Below, in pieces: positions 19,235 through 27,505 of a stretch of DNA of 64,000 nucleotides (position 1 is the stretch's first letter; every line of letters begins with the position of its first letter). Position numbers and translations under genes: made by a program. Source of the stretch: an uncultured Chitinophagaceae bacterium (lineage in GTDB: Bacteria > Bacteroidota > Bacteroidia > Chitinophagales > Chitinophagaceae); the NCBI GenBank assembly GCA_937919945.1, contig CALESY010000168.1:5100-69099 (forward strand). Direction: 5' to 3'. The notes beneath the pieces are model-generated. The model worked only from the letters and a program-made list of their open reading frames with translations. It was not told the DNA's origin and made no database searches.

Positions 19235-20248
19235 TTGAAAAAAGTATTAGTAACAGGAGCAGCAGGGTTTATAGGTTTTCATGTGGCAAAAAAGCTAAGT
19301 GGACAAGGCTACGATGTAACGGGTATAGACTCTGTAAATGATTATTACAATGTCAAGCTTAAGCAAGACAGGTTGGCTGCATTGAGCGGGCTGCCTAATT
19401 TTAGTTTTAAAGAACTAAACATTTGTGACAAACCTTCGTTAGATGCCCTGTTTGAAGAGAAAAGATTTGAGATAATAATCAATCTGGCTGCGCAGGCAGG
19501 TGTAAGATACAGCATAGAAAAGCCATACAATTACCTGGATAGTAACATTACCGGTTTCACAAACATATTAGAAGCTTGCAGGCAATTTCCTGTCGAGCAT
19601 CTCATTTTTGCATCTTCCAGCTCGGTATACGGTGCTAATGTGAAAGTGCCATTTGTAGAAAATGATACAACAGACCATCCGCTGTCTCTATATGCCGCTA
19701 CAAAAAAAGCGAATGAAGCCCTGGCTCACAGCTATGCTGCGTTGTACAACATACCATGTACAGCCCTCAGGTTTTTTACAGTATATGGCCCTTGGGGCAG
19801 ACCGGATATGGCATACTTTTCCTTTACAGACAGCATTTATAATAATAAAACAATCAAAGTCTTTAACCATGGTAATATGCGCAGAGACTTTACATACATT
19901 GACGACATAGTGAATGTTATAGCGCTGCTTATTGATAAACAACCCCAAAAACAACCTGATAAAATAGGTAAAGAATTGCTGCCATCCGAAAGCTATGCAC
20001 CTTACAAAGTGTATAATATAGGTAATAATAACCCCGTGCAACTGTCTGACTTTATATGCATACTTGAAGAGTTAATTGGCAAAAAAGCGGTCATAGAAAA
20101 CCTGCCTTTGCAAAAGGGAGATATGTTGGAAACTTACGCAGATATTGAGGCATTAAGCTATGATACAGGATACAGACCAAAGGTTGACATAAGAACAGGG
20201 CTTACTGCTTTTGTTGATTGGTATAAAGAGTATTACGGAGCAAAGTAA
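19235..20248 (+). CDS. NAD-dependent epimerase, UDP-glucuronate 4-epimerase-like
   Basis: Extended short-chain dehydrogenase of 337 residues. Rossmann motif GAAGFIGFHV is at residues 8-17. The stretch AAQAGVRYSIEKPYNYLDSN, FASSSSVYG, the YAATK catalytic pair and FFTVYGPWGRPDMA are characteristic of UDP-glucuronate 4-epimerases (UDP-GlcA to UDP-GalA). The TTG start at 19235 is one base after the previous stop and gives MKKVLVTGAAGF; no ATG lies before the nucleotide-binding motif. Its probable product, UDP-galacturonate, carries a carboxyl the neighbouring AsnB-like enzymes could amidate. UDP-GlcA would have to come from a dehydrogenase outside the window. Confidence 0.88.
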   Translation: MKKVLVTGAAGFIGFHVAKKLSGQGYDVTGIDSVNDYYNVKLKQDRLAALSGLPNFSFKELNICDKPSLDALFEEKRFEIIINLAAQAGVRYSIEKPYNYLDSNITGFTNILEACRQFPVEHLIFASSSSVYGANVKVPFVENDTTDHPLSLYAATKKANEALAHSYAALYNIPCTALRFFTVYGPWGRPDMAYFSFTDSIYNNKTIKVFNHGNMRRDFTYIDDIVNVIALLIDKQPQKQPDKIGKELLPSESYAPYKVYNIGNNNPVQLSDFICILEELIGKKAVIENLPLQKGDMLETYADIEALSYDTGYRPKVDIRTGLTAFVDWYKEYYGAK

Positions 20249-20252
20249 GAAT

Positions 20253-21110
20253 ATGCAAGAAAAACCTTTGGTAAGTGTATTGATGACAGCCTATAACAGG
20301 GCATCTTGTATAGGCAATGCAATAGAAAGTGTATTAGCTAATACATACCCTAATTTTGAATTGATAATTGTTGATGACTGTTCTACAGATGATACTTTGG
20401 CAATCGCTCAACAATACGCTTCAAAAGACACACGCATCAGGGTATATAAAAATGAAATAAATCTTGGTGATTATCCAAATAGAAACAAAGCGGCGTCTTA
20501 TGCTAAAGGTAAGTATTTGAAGTACTGTGACAGCGATGAAGAACTTTACTCGTTTTGTCTGGATTTCATGGTAGACTCAATGGAAGCATACCCCGAAGGT
20601 GCTTTGGGATTGTCTCATATACACGATGTAAGGCGGCTACCATACATGGTATCGTCTGAGGAGGCATACCAATGGCATTATTTTAAGAAAGACTTTTTTC
20701 ACAATGCGCCTACATCAACCATCATCAGGCGAGCGGAATTTGAAAAAGAAGGTGGTTTCGGAAACATACGTCACCGAGGCGATTATGATTTGTGGCTAAG
20801 GATGGCAGCAAAATACCCGGTAGTGCGAGTACCTGCATTCCTTACGTGGAACTTTGATCATGACGGTCAGGAGAAGAGCAAGAACCATTTGTATAAAAAG
20901 GCACTGACGCATAATATATCTATTGCCGCATTGAAAGATGCAAACTGTCCTTTGAAAGAAGAAGACAAACAAAGAGCTATAAAAAAATGGAGGTGTGGTT
21001 TTATCAGACAAAATATTTTTGGTGGTCTACTTAAATGTAAGCTGAAAGAAGTACTGTACCTGATGAAAGAAGCCAATATCAAGTTTTCAGAAATTATCAA
21101 TGCCATCTGA
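20253..21110 (+). CDS. Glycosyltransferase family 2
   Basis: A 285-residue GT-A protein: VSVLMTAYNRASCIGNAI, then VDDCSTDDT, and a metal-binding motif KYCDSDEE. The frame is open from an upstream ATG at 20211, but that start would overlap the epimerase by 38 nt and add 14 residues with no family match. ATG 20253, 4 nt after the epimerase stop, gives the normal GT2 N-terminus and is preferred. Its stop overlaps the next start by one base. Linkage unknown. Confidence 0.9.
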   Translation: MQEKPLVSVLMTAYNRASCIGNAIESVLANTYPNFELIIVDDCSTDDTLAIAQQYASKDTRIRVYKNEINLGDYPNRNKAASYAKGKYLKYCDSDEELYSFCLDFMVDSMEAYPEGALGLSHIHDVRRLPYMVSSEEAYQWHYFKKDFFHNAPTSTIIRRAEFEKEGGFGNIRHRGDYDLWLRMAAKYPVVRVPAFLTWNFDHDGQEKSKNHLYKKALTHNISIAALKDANCPLKEEDKQRAIKKWRCGFIRQNIFGGLLKCKLKEVLYLMKEANIKFSEIINAI

Positions 21111-22030
21111 TGTCACTAAACCCATTATTCTCCATCATTATTCCTACATTCAATAGGGCTCAATTTATAAAACGAGCTATTGATAGTGTTTTAGCGCAAA
21201 GCTATAGCAACTGGGAGTTGTTGGTTGTTGATGATGGATCTACTGATAATACAAGGGATGTTGTGATGCAATATTGTAATGCAGATAAGCGGATTAAATA
21301 CATTTATCAGCAAAATCAAAGGGTATCAGCAGCAAGAAACAGAGGCATGGAAGCCTGTAACGGAGACTATCTCTGTTTTTTGGACAGTGACGATGAATAT
21401 AAAACAACCCATTTGCAGGTTTTTGCAGATGCGATAAACAACGGACACCATAGCAATTTACTATATACAAAATTCATCAGTGTAGCAGAGGGGATTGAAA
21501 GAACGTTTGAACCAAATGTTTTTGCCAATAGCAATGATGATAAACGTACAAGAATATTAAACGTATTTCTTCCTTACTCGCCCCCTGTGCAGACAATATG
21601 TGTGCCGGCATCTGTAAAAAATAGCGTGAAATATAATCCAAAATATAACTATACAGAGTGCTATGACTTTTGTGCAAAATGTGCATCTTTAGCAAACCCC
21701 TACTTTGTTAACGAAGCAACTGTATACATGCATATACATAGTGGAAATATTAGTGTGGCAAATAATAACAATCAGGCTTTAAACTTTTATTCCATGCAGA
21801 TAAAAGAATTTACTGATATGGTTAATGATGATTACTACAAAGAGATTGCGCATACACCTCAATATGCAGCTAAATTGCAGAGTCTGTATTTAAACGTAAT
21901 AAAAATACTTTTTGGCATTAAACAGTATAAAAATGCAATACAGTATTTTGCCGCATTAATAAAATGGAAACCAGGTTTATTGCTATCTAAGCAAATGCCT
22001 GTATTGATATATCAACTAATTAAACAATAA
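21110..22030 (+). CDS. Glycosyltransferase family 2
   Basis: A 306-residue GT2 enzyme: FSIIIPTFNRAQFIKRAI, VDDGSTDNTRD and the DXD-type motif FLDSDDEY. It starts at ATG 21110, sharing one base with the previous stop (TGATG), an arrangement typical of coupled translation. The C-terminal third is Lys/Tyr-rich and unrecognised. Confidence 0.9.
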   Translation: MSLNPLFSIIIPTFNRAQFIKRAIDSVLAQSYSNWELLVVDDGSTDNTRDVVMQYCNADKRIKYIYQQNQRVSAARNRGMEACNGDYLCFLDSDDEYKTTHLQVFADAINNGHHSNLLYTKFISVAEGIERTFEPNVFANSNDDKRTRILNVFLPYSPPVQTICVPASVKNSVKYNPKYNYTECYDFCAKCASLANPYFVNEATVYMHIHSGNISVANNNNQALNFYSMQIKEFTDMVNDDYYKEIAHTPQYAAKLQSLYLNVIKILFGIKQYKNAIQYFAALIKWKPGLLLSKQMPVLIYQLIKQ

Positions 22031-22033
22031 TTA

Positions 22034-22816
22034 ATGGCATTTAGTCCTTCTGAATATTGGAACGAGAGGTTAAAAAAGAATTTCAACCTTGTTGGTGTGG
22101 GCGATATTTCTATGGGAATGGCCTATAATAAACTTTCTTATGCTGTTACCCGTATTGGCTTACATAGGATATTCAGAAAATATTGTACCAACAAGGATGG
22201 TTATATATTAGATATTGGTTCAGGAATAGGATTCATTGTCAGTACATGGCAAAGTGGTGGATATACAAACATAGATGGATCTGACATAAGCACATTTGCA
22301 GTAGAACAATTAAAACAAAACTACCCTGCTTATAGTTTCTATGAATTAGATATTGCCAGCAGTATAGAAGTACTAAACAAAAAAAAGTACGACTACATAA
22401 CTTGTGCGTCTGTTTTATACCATATTGTAGATAACGATAACTGGCAAAATGCATTGAAAAACATAAGAGCGGCAATGAACAAGGATGGCATATTTATATT
22501 TTCAGAAGGCTTCCCGGTTCAGGATTTTGATATTACACACCAGGTGTCAAGGAGTAGGGAGATGTATACAGAAGTGTTAGATAAAGCAGGATTTCAGGTG
22601 TTAAAGTCAGTACCAAATTATGTATTAATGTCAGATCCTACCGGTACTAAAAACTCATTTTATAAATATTGGTGGGCTTTATCCGTAAGAGTGTCTAGGC
22701 GTTTTCCTAGTCTGGCGTATATATGGTGGTCATGCACTTATCCTTTAGAGTTGTTGTTGACTAAATATAAAAAAACTACTCCTGGTCAGGAGTTTTGGAT
22801 TTGTAAGGCTGTGTAG
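22034..22816 (+). CDS. SAM-dependent class I methyltransferase
   Basis: A 260-residue protein with a Rossmann methyltransferase core: motif I YILDIGSGIGF, an acidic residue after the second strand (IDGSDIS), and a mid-domain YDYITCASVLYHIVD. A likely role is O-methylation of a sugar in the polymer, possibly at a chain end, where methyl caps can stop elongation and be read by Wzt-type exporters; this is inferred from family and context only. It sits 3 nt after a GT2 and 1 nt before a GT4-like gene. Confidence 0.82.
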   Translation: MAFSPSEYWNERLKKNFNLVGVGDISMGMAYNKLSYAVTRIGLHRIFRKYCTNKDGYILDIGSGIGFIVSTWQSGGYTNIDGSDISTFAVEQLKQNYPAYSFYELDIASSIEVLNKKKYDYITCASVLYHIVDNDNWQNALKNIRAAMNKDGIFIFSEGFPVQDFDITHQVSRSREMYTEVLDKAGFQVLKSVPNYVLMSDPTGTKNSFYKYWWALSVRVSRRFPSLAYIWWSCTYPLELLLTKYKKTTPGQEFWICKAV

Positions 22817-22817
22817 G

Positions 22818-24071
22818 ATGCACGTATTGGTAATACCATCAGAAGAATTTGTTCCGAAAAGAAACCATGCTATTGGGATTTTTCAATTCCATCAGGCTAA
22901 AATCATGATGGATCATGGTTTCAAGGTGGGGGCATTATCGGTAACACAAGCGTTTTCTGTATTTATGCTATTGAAAGCAATGGTATATAAACTCGGAATG
23001 CGAAAAACAGGTAATATAACAGATAGCTACAGCTTTACTAAAGTTATAAGTACATTATACAATAAACTGTTTGCACAACATAAGTATCTTCAGGAAGATA
23101 ATATTGAAGGTATTCCCGTTTTCAGAATCGAGGGTTTTTATTACCAAAGCCCGTCAGATTATTCAAGTATGTATGGATGGACAAAAGCCGGTATGATTGC
23201 ATTTGATAAATATGTGGCTAAGTATGGTATGCCTGATATTGTGCACGCACACAATGCCATGTATGCAGGAGTGTTGGCAAGAAAAATAAATGAAAAATAT
23301 AAAGTACGCTATGTAATAACAGAGCATAGTACACTCTTTGCAAGAAATATGGTTAACGACTCCAAGTTGCTTAGTGCTTTAAAACAAGCATATCAATCTG
23401 CACATGGCGTTTTTGCTGTAAGTCAACCGTTTTGCAAGCTACTTTCAGAAAAGTTTCCGGGAGTTAGTTTTGAATACTTCCCGAATGTTATTGACCCATA
23501 CTTAGAAAAACAACCATTCACTGTTGGCAAAGTAAAAAATGATGAGTTTATTTTTTTGAATATTGCAGAGCTACATCCTAAAAAGAACCATCAACTTCTG
23601 CTGGAGTCATTCGCTGAATTGAAAAAAAAATCTAAATATGGTCATGTTAAGCTTTGGATAGCTGGCAGTGGTGTAGAACACGATAATATTATTAATACTA
23701 TAAATGAGTTAAATCTGCAAAATGATGTAATAATGCTTGGGCTGCTTAACAGGAACAAGATATTGCAGGCGATAAAAGATAGTAGTTCGGTTATACTTTC
23801 TAGTGATTATGAAACTTTCGGTGTAGTATTGATAGAAGGTATGCTGTTTGGTAAGCCTGTAATTGCAACAAAATGTGGTGGACCGGAATCTTTTGTAAAT
23901 GACTATTGTGGTATTTTGGTAGATAAAAAAGATAAAAACCAATTGAGCGATGCAATGACAACACTTGTGAATAATATTCATAGCTACGATCCTCTGCAAA
24001 TAAGAGACTATATATTGCAGGAATTCGGAGAGAACAGGTTTTTAGATAGGATACAATCAATATACCATTAG
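22818..24071 (+). CDS. Glycosyltransferase family 4
   Basis: A 417-residue GT-B enzyme. The N-terminal domain has PDIVHAHNAMYAGVLA and ITEHSTLFARN. The donor domain has LNIAELHPKKNHQLLLESF and the EX7E signature ETFGVVLIE followed by GMLFGKPVIATKCGGPESF. It directly precedes the amidino-sugar module (WbpG-like, HisF2) after a 30-nt gap, the largest inside the 35-gene run. Confidence 0.91.
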   Translation: MHVLVIPSEEFVPKRNHAIGIFQFHQAKIMMDHGFKVGALSVTQAFSVFMLLKAMVYKLGMRKTGNITDSYSFTKVISTLYNKLFAQHKYLQEDNIEGIPVFRIEGFYYQSPSDYSSMYGWTKAGMIAFDKYVAKYGMPDIVHAHNAMYAGVLARKINEKYKVRYVITEHSTLFARNMVNDSKLLSALKQAYQSAHGVFAVSQPFCKLLSEKFPGVSFEYFPNVIDPYLEKQPFTVGKVKNDEFIFLNIAELHPKKNHQLLLESFAELKKKSKYGHVKLWIAGSGVEHDNIINTINELNLQNDVIMLGLLNRNKILQAIKDSSSVILSSDYETFGVVLIEGMLFGKPVIATKCGGPESFVNDYCGILVDKKDKNQLSDAMTTLVNNIHSYDPLQIRDYILQEFGENRFLDRIQSIYH

Positions 24072-24101
24072 GCTTTAGTTAAAGCAGCCAAATAATACGG
24101 A

Positions 24102-25244
24102 ATGGAAGAAGAAAAAAAATATCAGCAATGCAGCATATCTGTAATGGATACAATTGCTGATCCAGATATTTTTTTTGATGAAAATGGTGTATCAAATTAT
24201 TATTATGAATTTCAAGAAGCCTATAAAAACAATGTTCACATAGGTGAAGATGCACAAGATAAGCTAGCTACAATAGTAGACAGTATTAAAAAGGCAGGTA
24301 AAGAAAAAGAGTACGACTGCATAATGGGACTCAGCGGTGGTGTCGATAGTACATATATAGCACTTTTAGCCAAACAACTAGGACTGCGACCTTTGGCAGT
24401 ACATTTTGATAACGGCTGGAATAGTGAGCTTGCAGTAAAGAACATTGAAAATATTGTAGCCAAACTTGGCTTCGATTTGTTTACATATGTCATAAATTGG
24501 GAAGAGTTTCGTGATTTGCAAATAGCTTACCTAAAAGCATCTGTAGTAGATATTGAAGCTATAACAGACCATGCAATATTTGCAACACTATACAGAATTG
24601 CTGGTCAGAAGGAAATAAAATATATCTTAAGCGGGGCTAATGTTCAGACAGAAAATACATTGCCTAAAAGTTGGATACATTCTAAATCAGATCATATCAA
24701 TATCAAATCCATTCATAAAGCATTCGGTACAATAAAACTAAAGACTTTTCCTTTTATGGATGCTAAAGTGAAGCGATATTATCAACAAGTAAAAGGTGTG
24801 ACATCTATTTCATTATTAAATTACATCGACTATAACAAACAGTCTGTCAAAAATATTATTCAACATGAGTTGAATTGGAAAGACTATGGCGGTAAACACT
24901 ATGAGAGTATATGGACTAGATTTTATCAGGGATACATACTACCCAAAAAGTTTAAGATAGATAAACGAAAAGCTCACTTAAGTGATTTGATTTTTTCACG
25001 ACAAATAACAAAAGAGCAAGCTTTAGAAGAATTGATAAAACCAATATACGATGCTGAGCAGTTAAGTACAGATTATGAATTTGTTTTAAAAAAACTAGGG
25101 TTATCACAAGCGGATTTTGACAATATTATGCAGACACCTCGTCGTAGTCATTACGATTTCGATTATGAAATGCCTATTGACAAAAGATATCCAATATTGA
25201 AACCAATTAAGAAAATTTACAGAAGTATCTTTTGGCCAAAGTAA
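24102..25244 (+). CDS. N-acetyl sugar amidotransferase, WbpG/PseA-like, with degraded zinc site
   Basis: A 380-residue PP-loop ATP pyrophosphatase of the WbpG family, which with HisH and HisF homologues converts an acetamido group to an acetamidino group on a uronic-acid nucleotide sugar. The PP-loop MGLSGGVDSTY is near residues 75-85, followed by AVHFDNGWNSELAVKN and LSGANVQTENTLP. Members usually begin with a zinc site of two CxxC pairs in a CxxCVMDT...FDENGVCxxC pattern. Here the residues at those places are Cys10, Ser13, Ser31 and Tyr34, so three of four ligands are missing. It precedes hisF2 by one base; no hisH is present in the window. Confidence 0.87.
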   Translation: MEEEKKYQQCSISVMDTIADPDIFFDENGVSNYYYEFQEAYKNNVHIGEDAQDKLATIVDSIKKAGKEKEYDCIMGLSGGVDSTYIALLAKQLGLRPLAVHFDNGWNSELAVKNIENIVAKLGFDLFTYVINWEEFRDLQIAYLKASVVDIEAITDHAIFATLYRIAGQKEIKYILSGANVQTENTLPKSWIHSKSDHINIKSIHKAFGTIKLKTFPFMDAKVKRYYQQVKGVTSISLLNYIDYNKQSVKNIIQHELNWKDYGGKHYESIWTRFYQGYILPKKFKIDKRKAHLSDLIFSRQITKEQALEELIKPIYDAEQLSTDYEFVLKKLGLSQADFDNIMQTPRRSHYDFDYEMPIDKRYPILKPIKKIYRSIFWPK

Positions 25245-25245
25245 G

Positions 25246-25998
25246 ATGGCAAGAATAAGAATCATACCTGTATTGTTGTTGAATAAGGGCGGATTGTACA
25301 AAACAATTAAGTTTAAAAGTCCTGCTTATATCGGCGATCCTATTAATGCAGTTAAGATATTCAATGAAAAAGAAGCCGATGAATTAATTCTTTTAGATTA
25401 TACAGCATCCGCAGAAAACAGAAAACCGGATTTTACTAAAATTAGTGAAATAGCAGGAGAAGCATTCATGCCAATGGCATACGGAGGAGGTATCAGAAAT
25501 TTTGAAACTGCCAAAAATGTGTTTGATGCTGGTTATGAGAAAGTAATTCTTAATTCAATCTTATACGAAGACCTAAAGCTGGTAGATAAGATTGCTGCTG
25601 TATACGGAAGTCAGGCAGTAGTAGGCTGTATAGATTTTAAAAAACCCTTATTGAGCAAGCATAAAACTTATGCATACTCCGGTTCAAAATCTACCGGATA
25701 CTATCCTATAGACTGGGCTAAACAATTGCAGGAAGCCGGAGTGGGCGAAGTGATGGTGAACAGTATAGAGCAGGATGGTACTTGGGATGGTTATGCCTTA
25801 GATATTATTAAAGAAATTTCTTCAAATATAAATGTGCCGCTAATTGCATGTGGTGGTGCGGGCTCACTTGAAGATTTTCAGAAAGCGGTAGATAATGGGG
25901 CATCTGCAGTTGCTGCAGGTAGTATGTTTGTCTTTCAGAAAAAAGGAATGGGTGTGCTCATAAACTTTCCTACAGGAAAAAGAATAAATAAAAATTAA
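25246..25998 (+). CDS. HisF2/AglZ-type acetamidino-modification protein
   Basis: A 250-residue TIM barrel related to the HisF synthase subunit. The opening IIPVLLLNKGGLYKT replaces the usual IPCLDV, so the catalytic Asp11 of HisF aligns with Leu11, while Asp130 (GCIDFKK) and the phosphate-binding GGGI loop remain. Loss of Asp11 together with the KSPAYIGDPINAVKIFNEKE stretch marks the HisF2 sub-family that works with WbpG, not histidine synthesis. The usual glutaminase partner HisH2 is absent from the window. A 29-nt gap follows before the 3-acetamido-sugar genes. Confidence 0.9.
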   Translation: MARIRIIPVLLLNKGGLYKTIKFKSPAYIGDPINAVKIFNEKEADELILLDYTASAENRKPDFTKISEIAGEAFMPMAYGGGIRNFETAKNVFDAGYEKVILNSILYEDLKLVDKIAAVYGSQAVVGCIDFKKPLLSKHKTYAYSGSKSTGYYPIDWAKQLQEAGVGEVMVNSIEQDGTWDGYALDIIKEISSNINVPLIACGGAGSLEDFQKAVDNGASAVAAGSMFVFQKKGMGVLINFPTGKRINKN

Positions 25999-26027
25999 AC
26001 AACTAAATATTACTAACAGGTTGTACA

Positions 26028-27041
26028 ATGAACAAAATCAAATTTGCACTGATTGGTTGTGGGCGTATAGCACAACGCCACGCTGAACATATTAATAATC
26101 AGGGAGTGCTTGTTGCTGTTTGCGATGTTGTAAAAGAAAAAGCAGACGCATTAGCCGAACAGTATGGTGCAAAAGCTTATTACGATATTGATGCCTTGCT
26201 TACTGCAGAAAAAGAGATAGACGTTGTGTCAATATGCTCTCCGAACGGATTGCACGCACAACATTCCATTAAGGCATTAAAAGCAGGTTTCCATGCTTTG
26301 TGCGAAAAGCCAATGGCAATCAATGTGCACGATTGCGGTGAAATGATAAAAGCGGCAGAACAATCAAATAAACGCTTGTTTGCTATCAAGCAAAACAGGT
26401 TCAACCCTCCTGTTGCTGCAGTAAAGCAGGCAATCGATGAAGGTCGTTTCGGTAAAATATACAGCATACAGCTTAGCTGTTTCTGGAACAGAAACGATGA
26501 TTATTATGCAAACTCGTGGAAAGGAACAAAGGATATGGATGGCGGTACGTTGTACACACAGTTTTCTCACTTTGTCGATCTGTTGTACTGGATGATAGGT
26601 GATATCAGAAATGTAAATGCATATATGGGCAACTATGCTCATGCAAATACGATAGAGTTTGAAGATACAGGTGCAATCATCGTAGAGTTTTATAATGGCG
26701 CAATTGGTACAATTAATTATACTGTTAATAGTTACCAAAAAAATATGGAAGGCTCATTAACCATATTTGCAGAAAATGGTACTGTAAAAATCGGCGGGCA
26801 GTACCTGAACGAATTGGAATATCAACACATCAAAGACTATAAAATAGAAAACCTGCCTGAAGGAAATAAAGCCAATAACTACGGGTCTTATCAAGGCTCT
26901 ATGTCTAATCATGATAAGGTGTATGAAAACCTCATAAATGTATTGTTGAATAATGCAGCTATATCCACCAGTGCATTTGAAGGCTTGAAGACAGTTGAAA
27001 TAATTGATAAAATATACTCATCTGCAAAAAATATACAATAA
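26028..27041 (+). CDS. Gfo/Idh/MocA oxidoreductase, WlbA/WbpB-like
   Basis: A 337-residue NAD-dependent sugar oxidoreductase. The Rossmann motif ALIGCGRIAQRHAEH is at the N-terminus and the Lys-containing CEKPMAIN motif near residue 93; HFVDLLYWMIGDI is typical of the WlbA/WbpB group. In that pathway the enzyme oxidises C3 of UDP-GlcNAcA so that an aminotransferase and an acetyltransferase can install a 3-acetamido group. Those two activities are the next two genes, which supports the assignment. The gene shares one base with the acetyltransferase start. Confidence 0.87.
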   Translation: MNKIKFALIGCGRIAQRHAEHINNQGVLVAVCDVVKEKADALAEQYGAKAYYDIDALLTAEKEIDVVSICSPNGLHAQHSIKALKAGFHALCEKPMAINVHDCGEMIKAAEQSNKRLFAIKQNRFNPPVAAVKQAIDEGRFGKIYSIQLSCFWNRNDDYYANSWKGTKDMDGGTLYTQFSHFVDLLYWMIGDIRNVNAYMGNYAHANTIEFEDTGAIIVEFYNGAIGTINYTVNSYQKNMEGSLTIFAENGTVKIGGQYLNELEYQHIKDYKIENLPEGNKANNYGSYQGSMSNHDKVYENLINVLLNNAAISTSAFEGLKTVEIIDKIYSSAKNIQ

Positions 27042-27499
27042 TGAATGAGCCGATATTGTATGAGCCTCAAATAAAGAATGTAGCATTCGGTACAAATGTA
27101 AAAGTTGTACAACCCGTAAACATATATGGCTGTGCAATTGGCGACGATTGTTTCGTAGGCCCCTTTGTAGAAATACAGAAAGATGTAACAATAGGTTGCA
27201 GGACTAAGGTACAGTCACACAGTTTTATTTGCGAATTGGTGAGCATAGGTGATGATTGTTTTATAGGTCATGGTGTAATGTTTATTAATGACTTGTTCGC
27301 CAAAGGAGGGCCAGCACGTGGTGATAAAACCTTATGGAAAGAAACAAAAATCGGCAACCATGTATCTATAGGCTCAAACGCTACAATACTGCCTGTAACC
27401 ATTTGCGATAATGTAGTAATAGGTGCAGGTGCCGTAGTTACCAAAAACATTACAGAACCAGGGGTGTATGTAGGCAATCCCGCAAAAAAAATAAAATAA
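27041..27499 (+). CDS. Hexapeptide-repeat N-acetyltransferase, WlbB/WbpD-like
   Basis: A 152-residue left-handed beta-helix protein with repeated [IV]G-type hexapeptides (AIGDDCFVGPF, TIGCRTKVQSH, SIGDDCFIGHG, KIGNHVSIGSN, VIGAGAVV). The segment HGVMFINDLF supplies the His and Asn typical of sugar 3-N-acetyltransferases that acetylate an amino sugar from acetyl-CoA. It is shorter than WbpD, lacking C-terminal extension. It lies between the oxidoreductase and the aminotransferase of the same presumed pathway. Confidence 0.87.
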   Translation: MNEPILYEPQIKNVAFGTNVKVVQPVNIYGCAIGDDCFVGPFVEIQKDVTIGCRTKVQSHSFICELVSIGDDCFIGHGVMFINDLFAKGGPARGDKTLWKETKIGNHVSIGSNATILPVTICDNVVIGAGAVVTKNITEPGVYVGNPAKKIK

Positions 27500-27505
27500 T
27501 AAAAC

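Noticed and set aside
20211..20252. Upstream ATG for the GT2 gene at 20253
   Set aside because: It would add 14 residues without family similarity and overlap the epimerase by 38 nt; ATG 20253 gives the standard N-terminus.
25246..25998. Histidine-biosynthesis hisF
   Set aside because: Catalytic Asp11 is Leu and the gene sits with a WbpG homologue in a polysaccharide operon, so it belongs to the HisF2 group.
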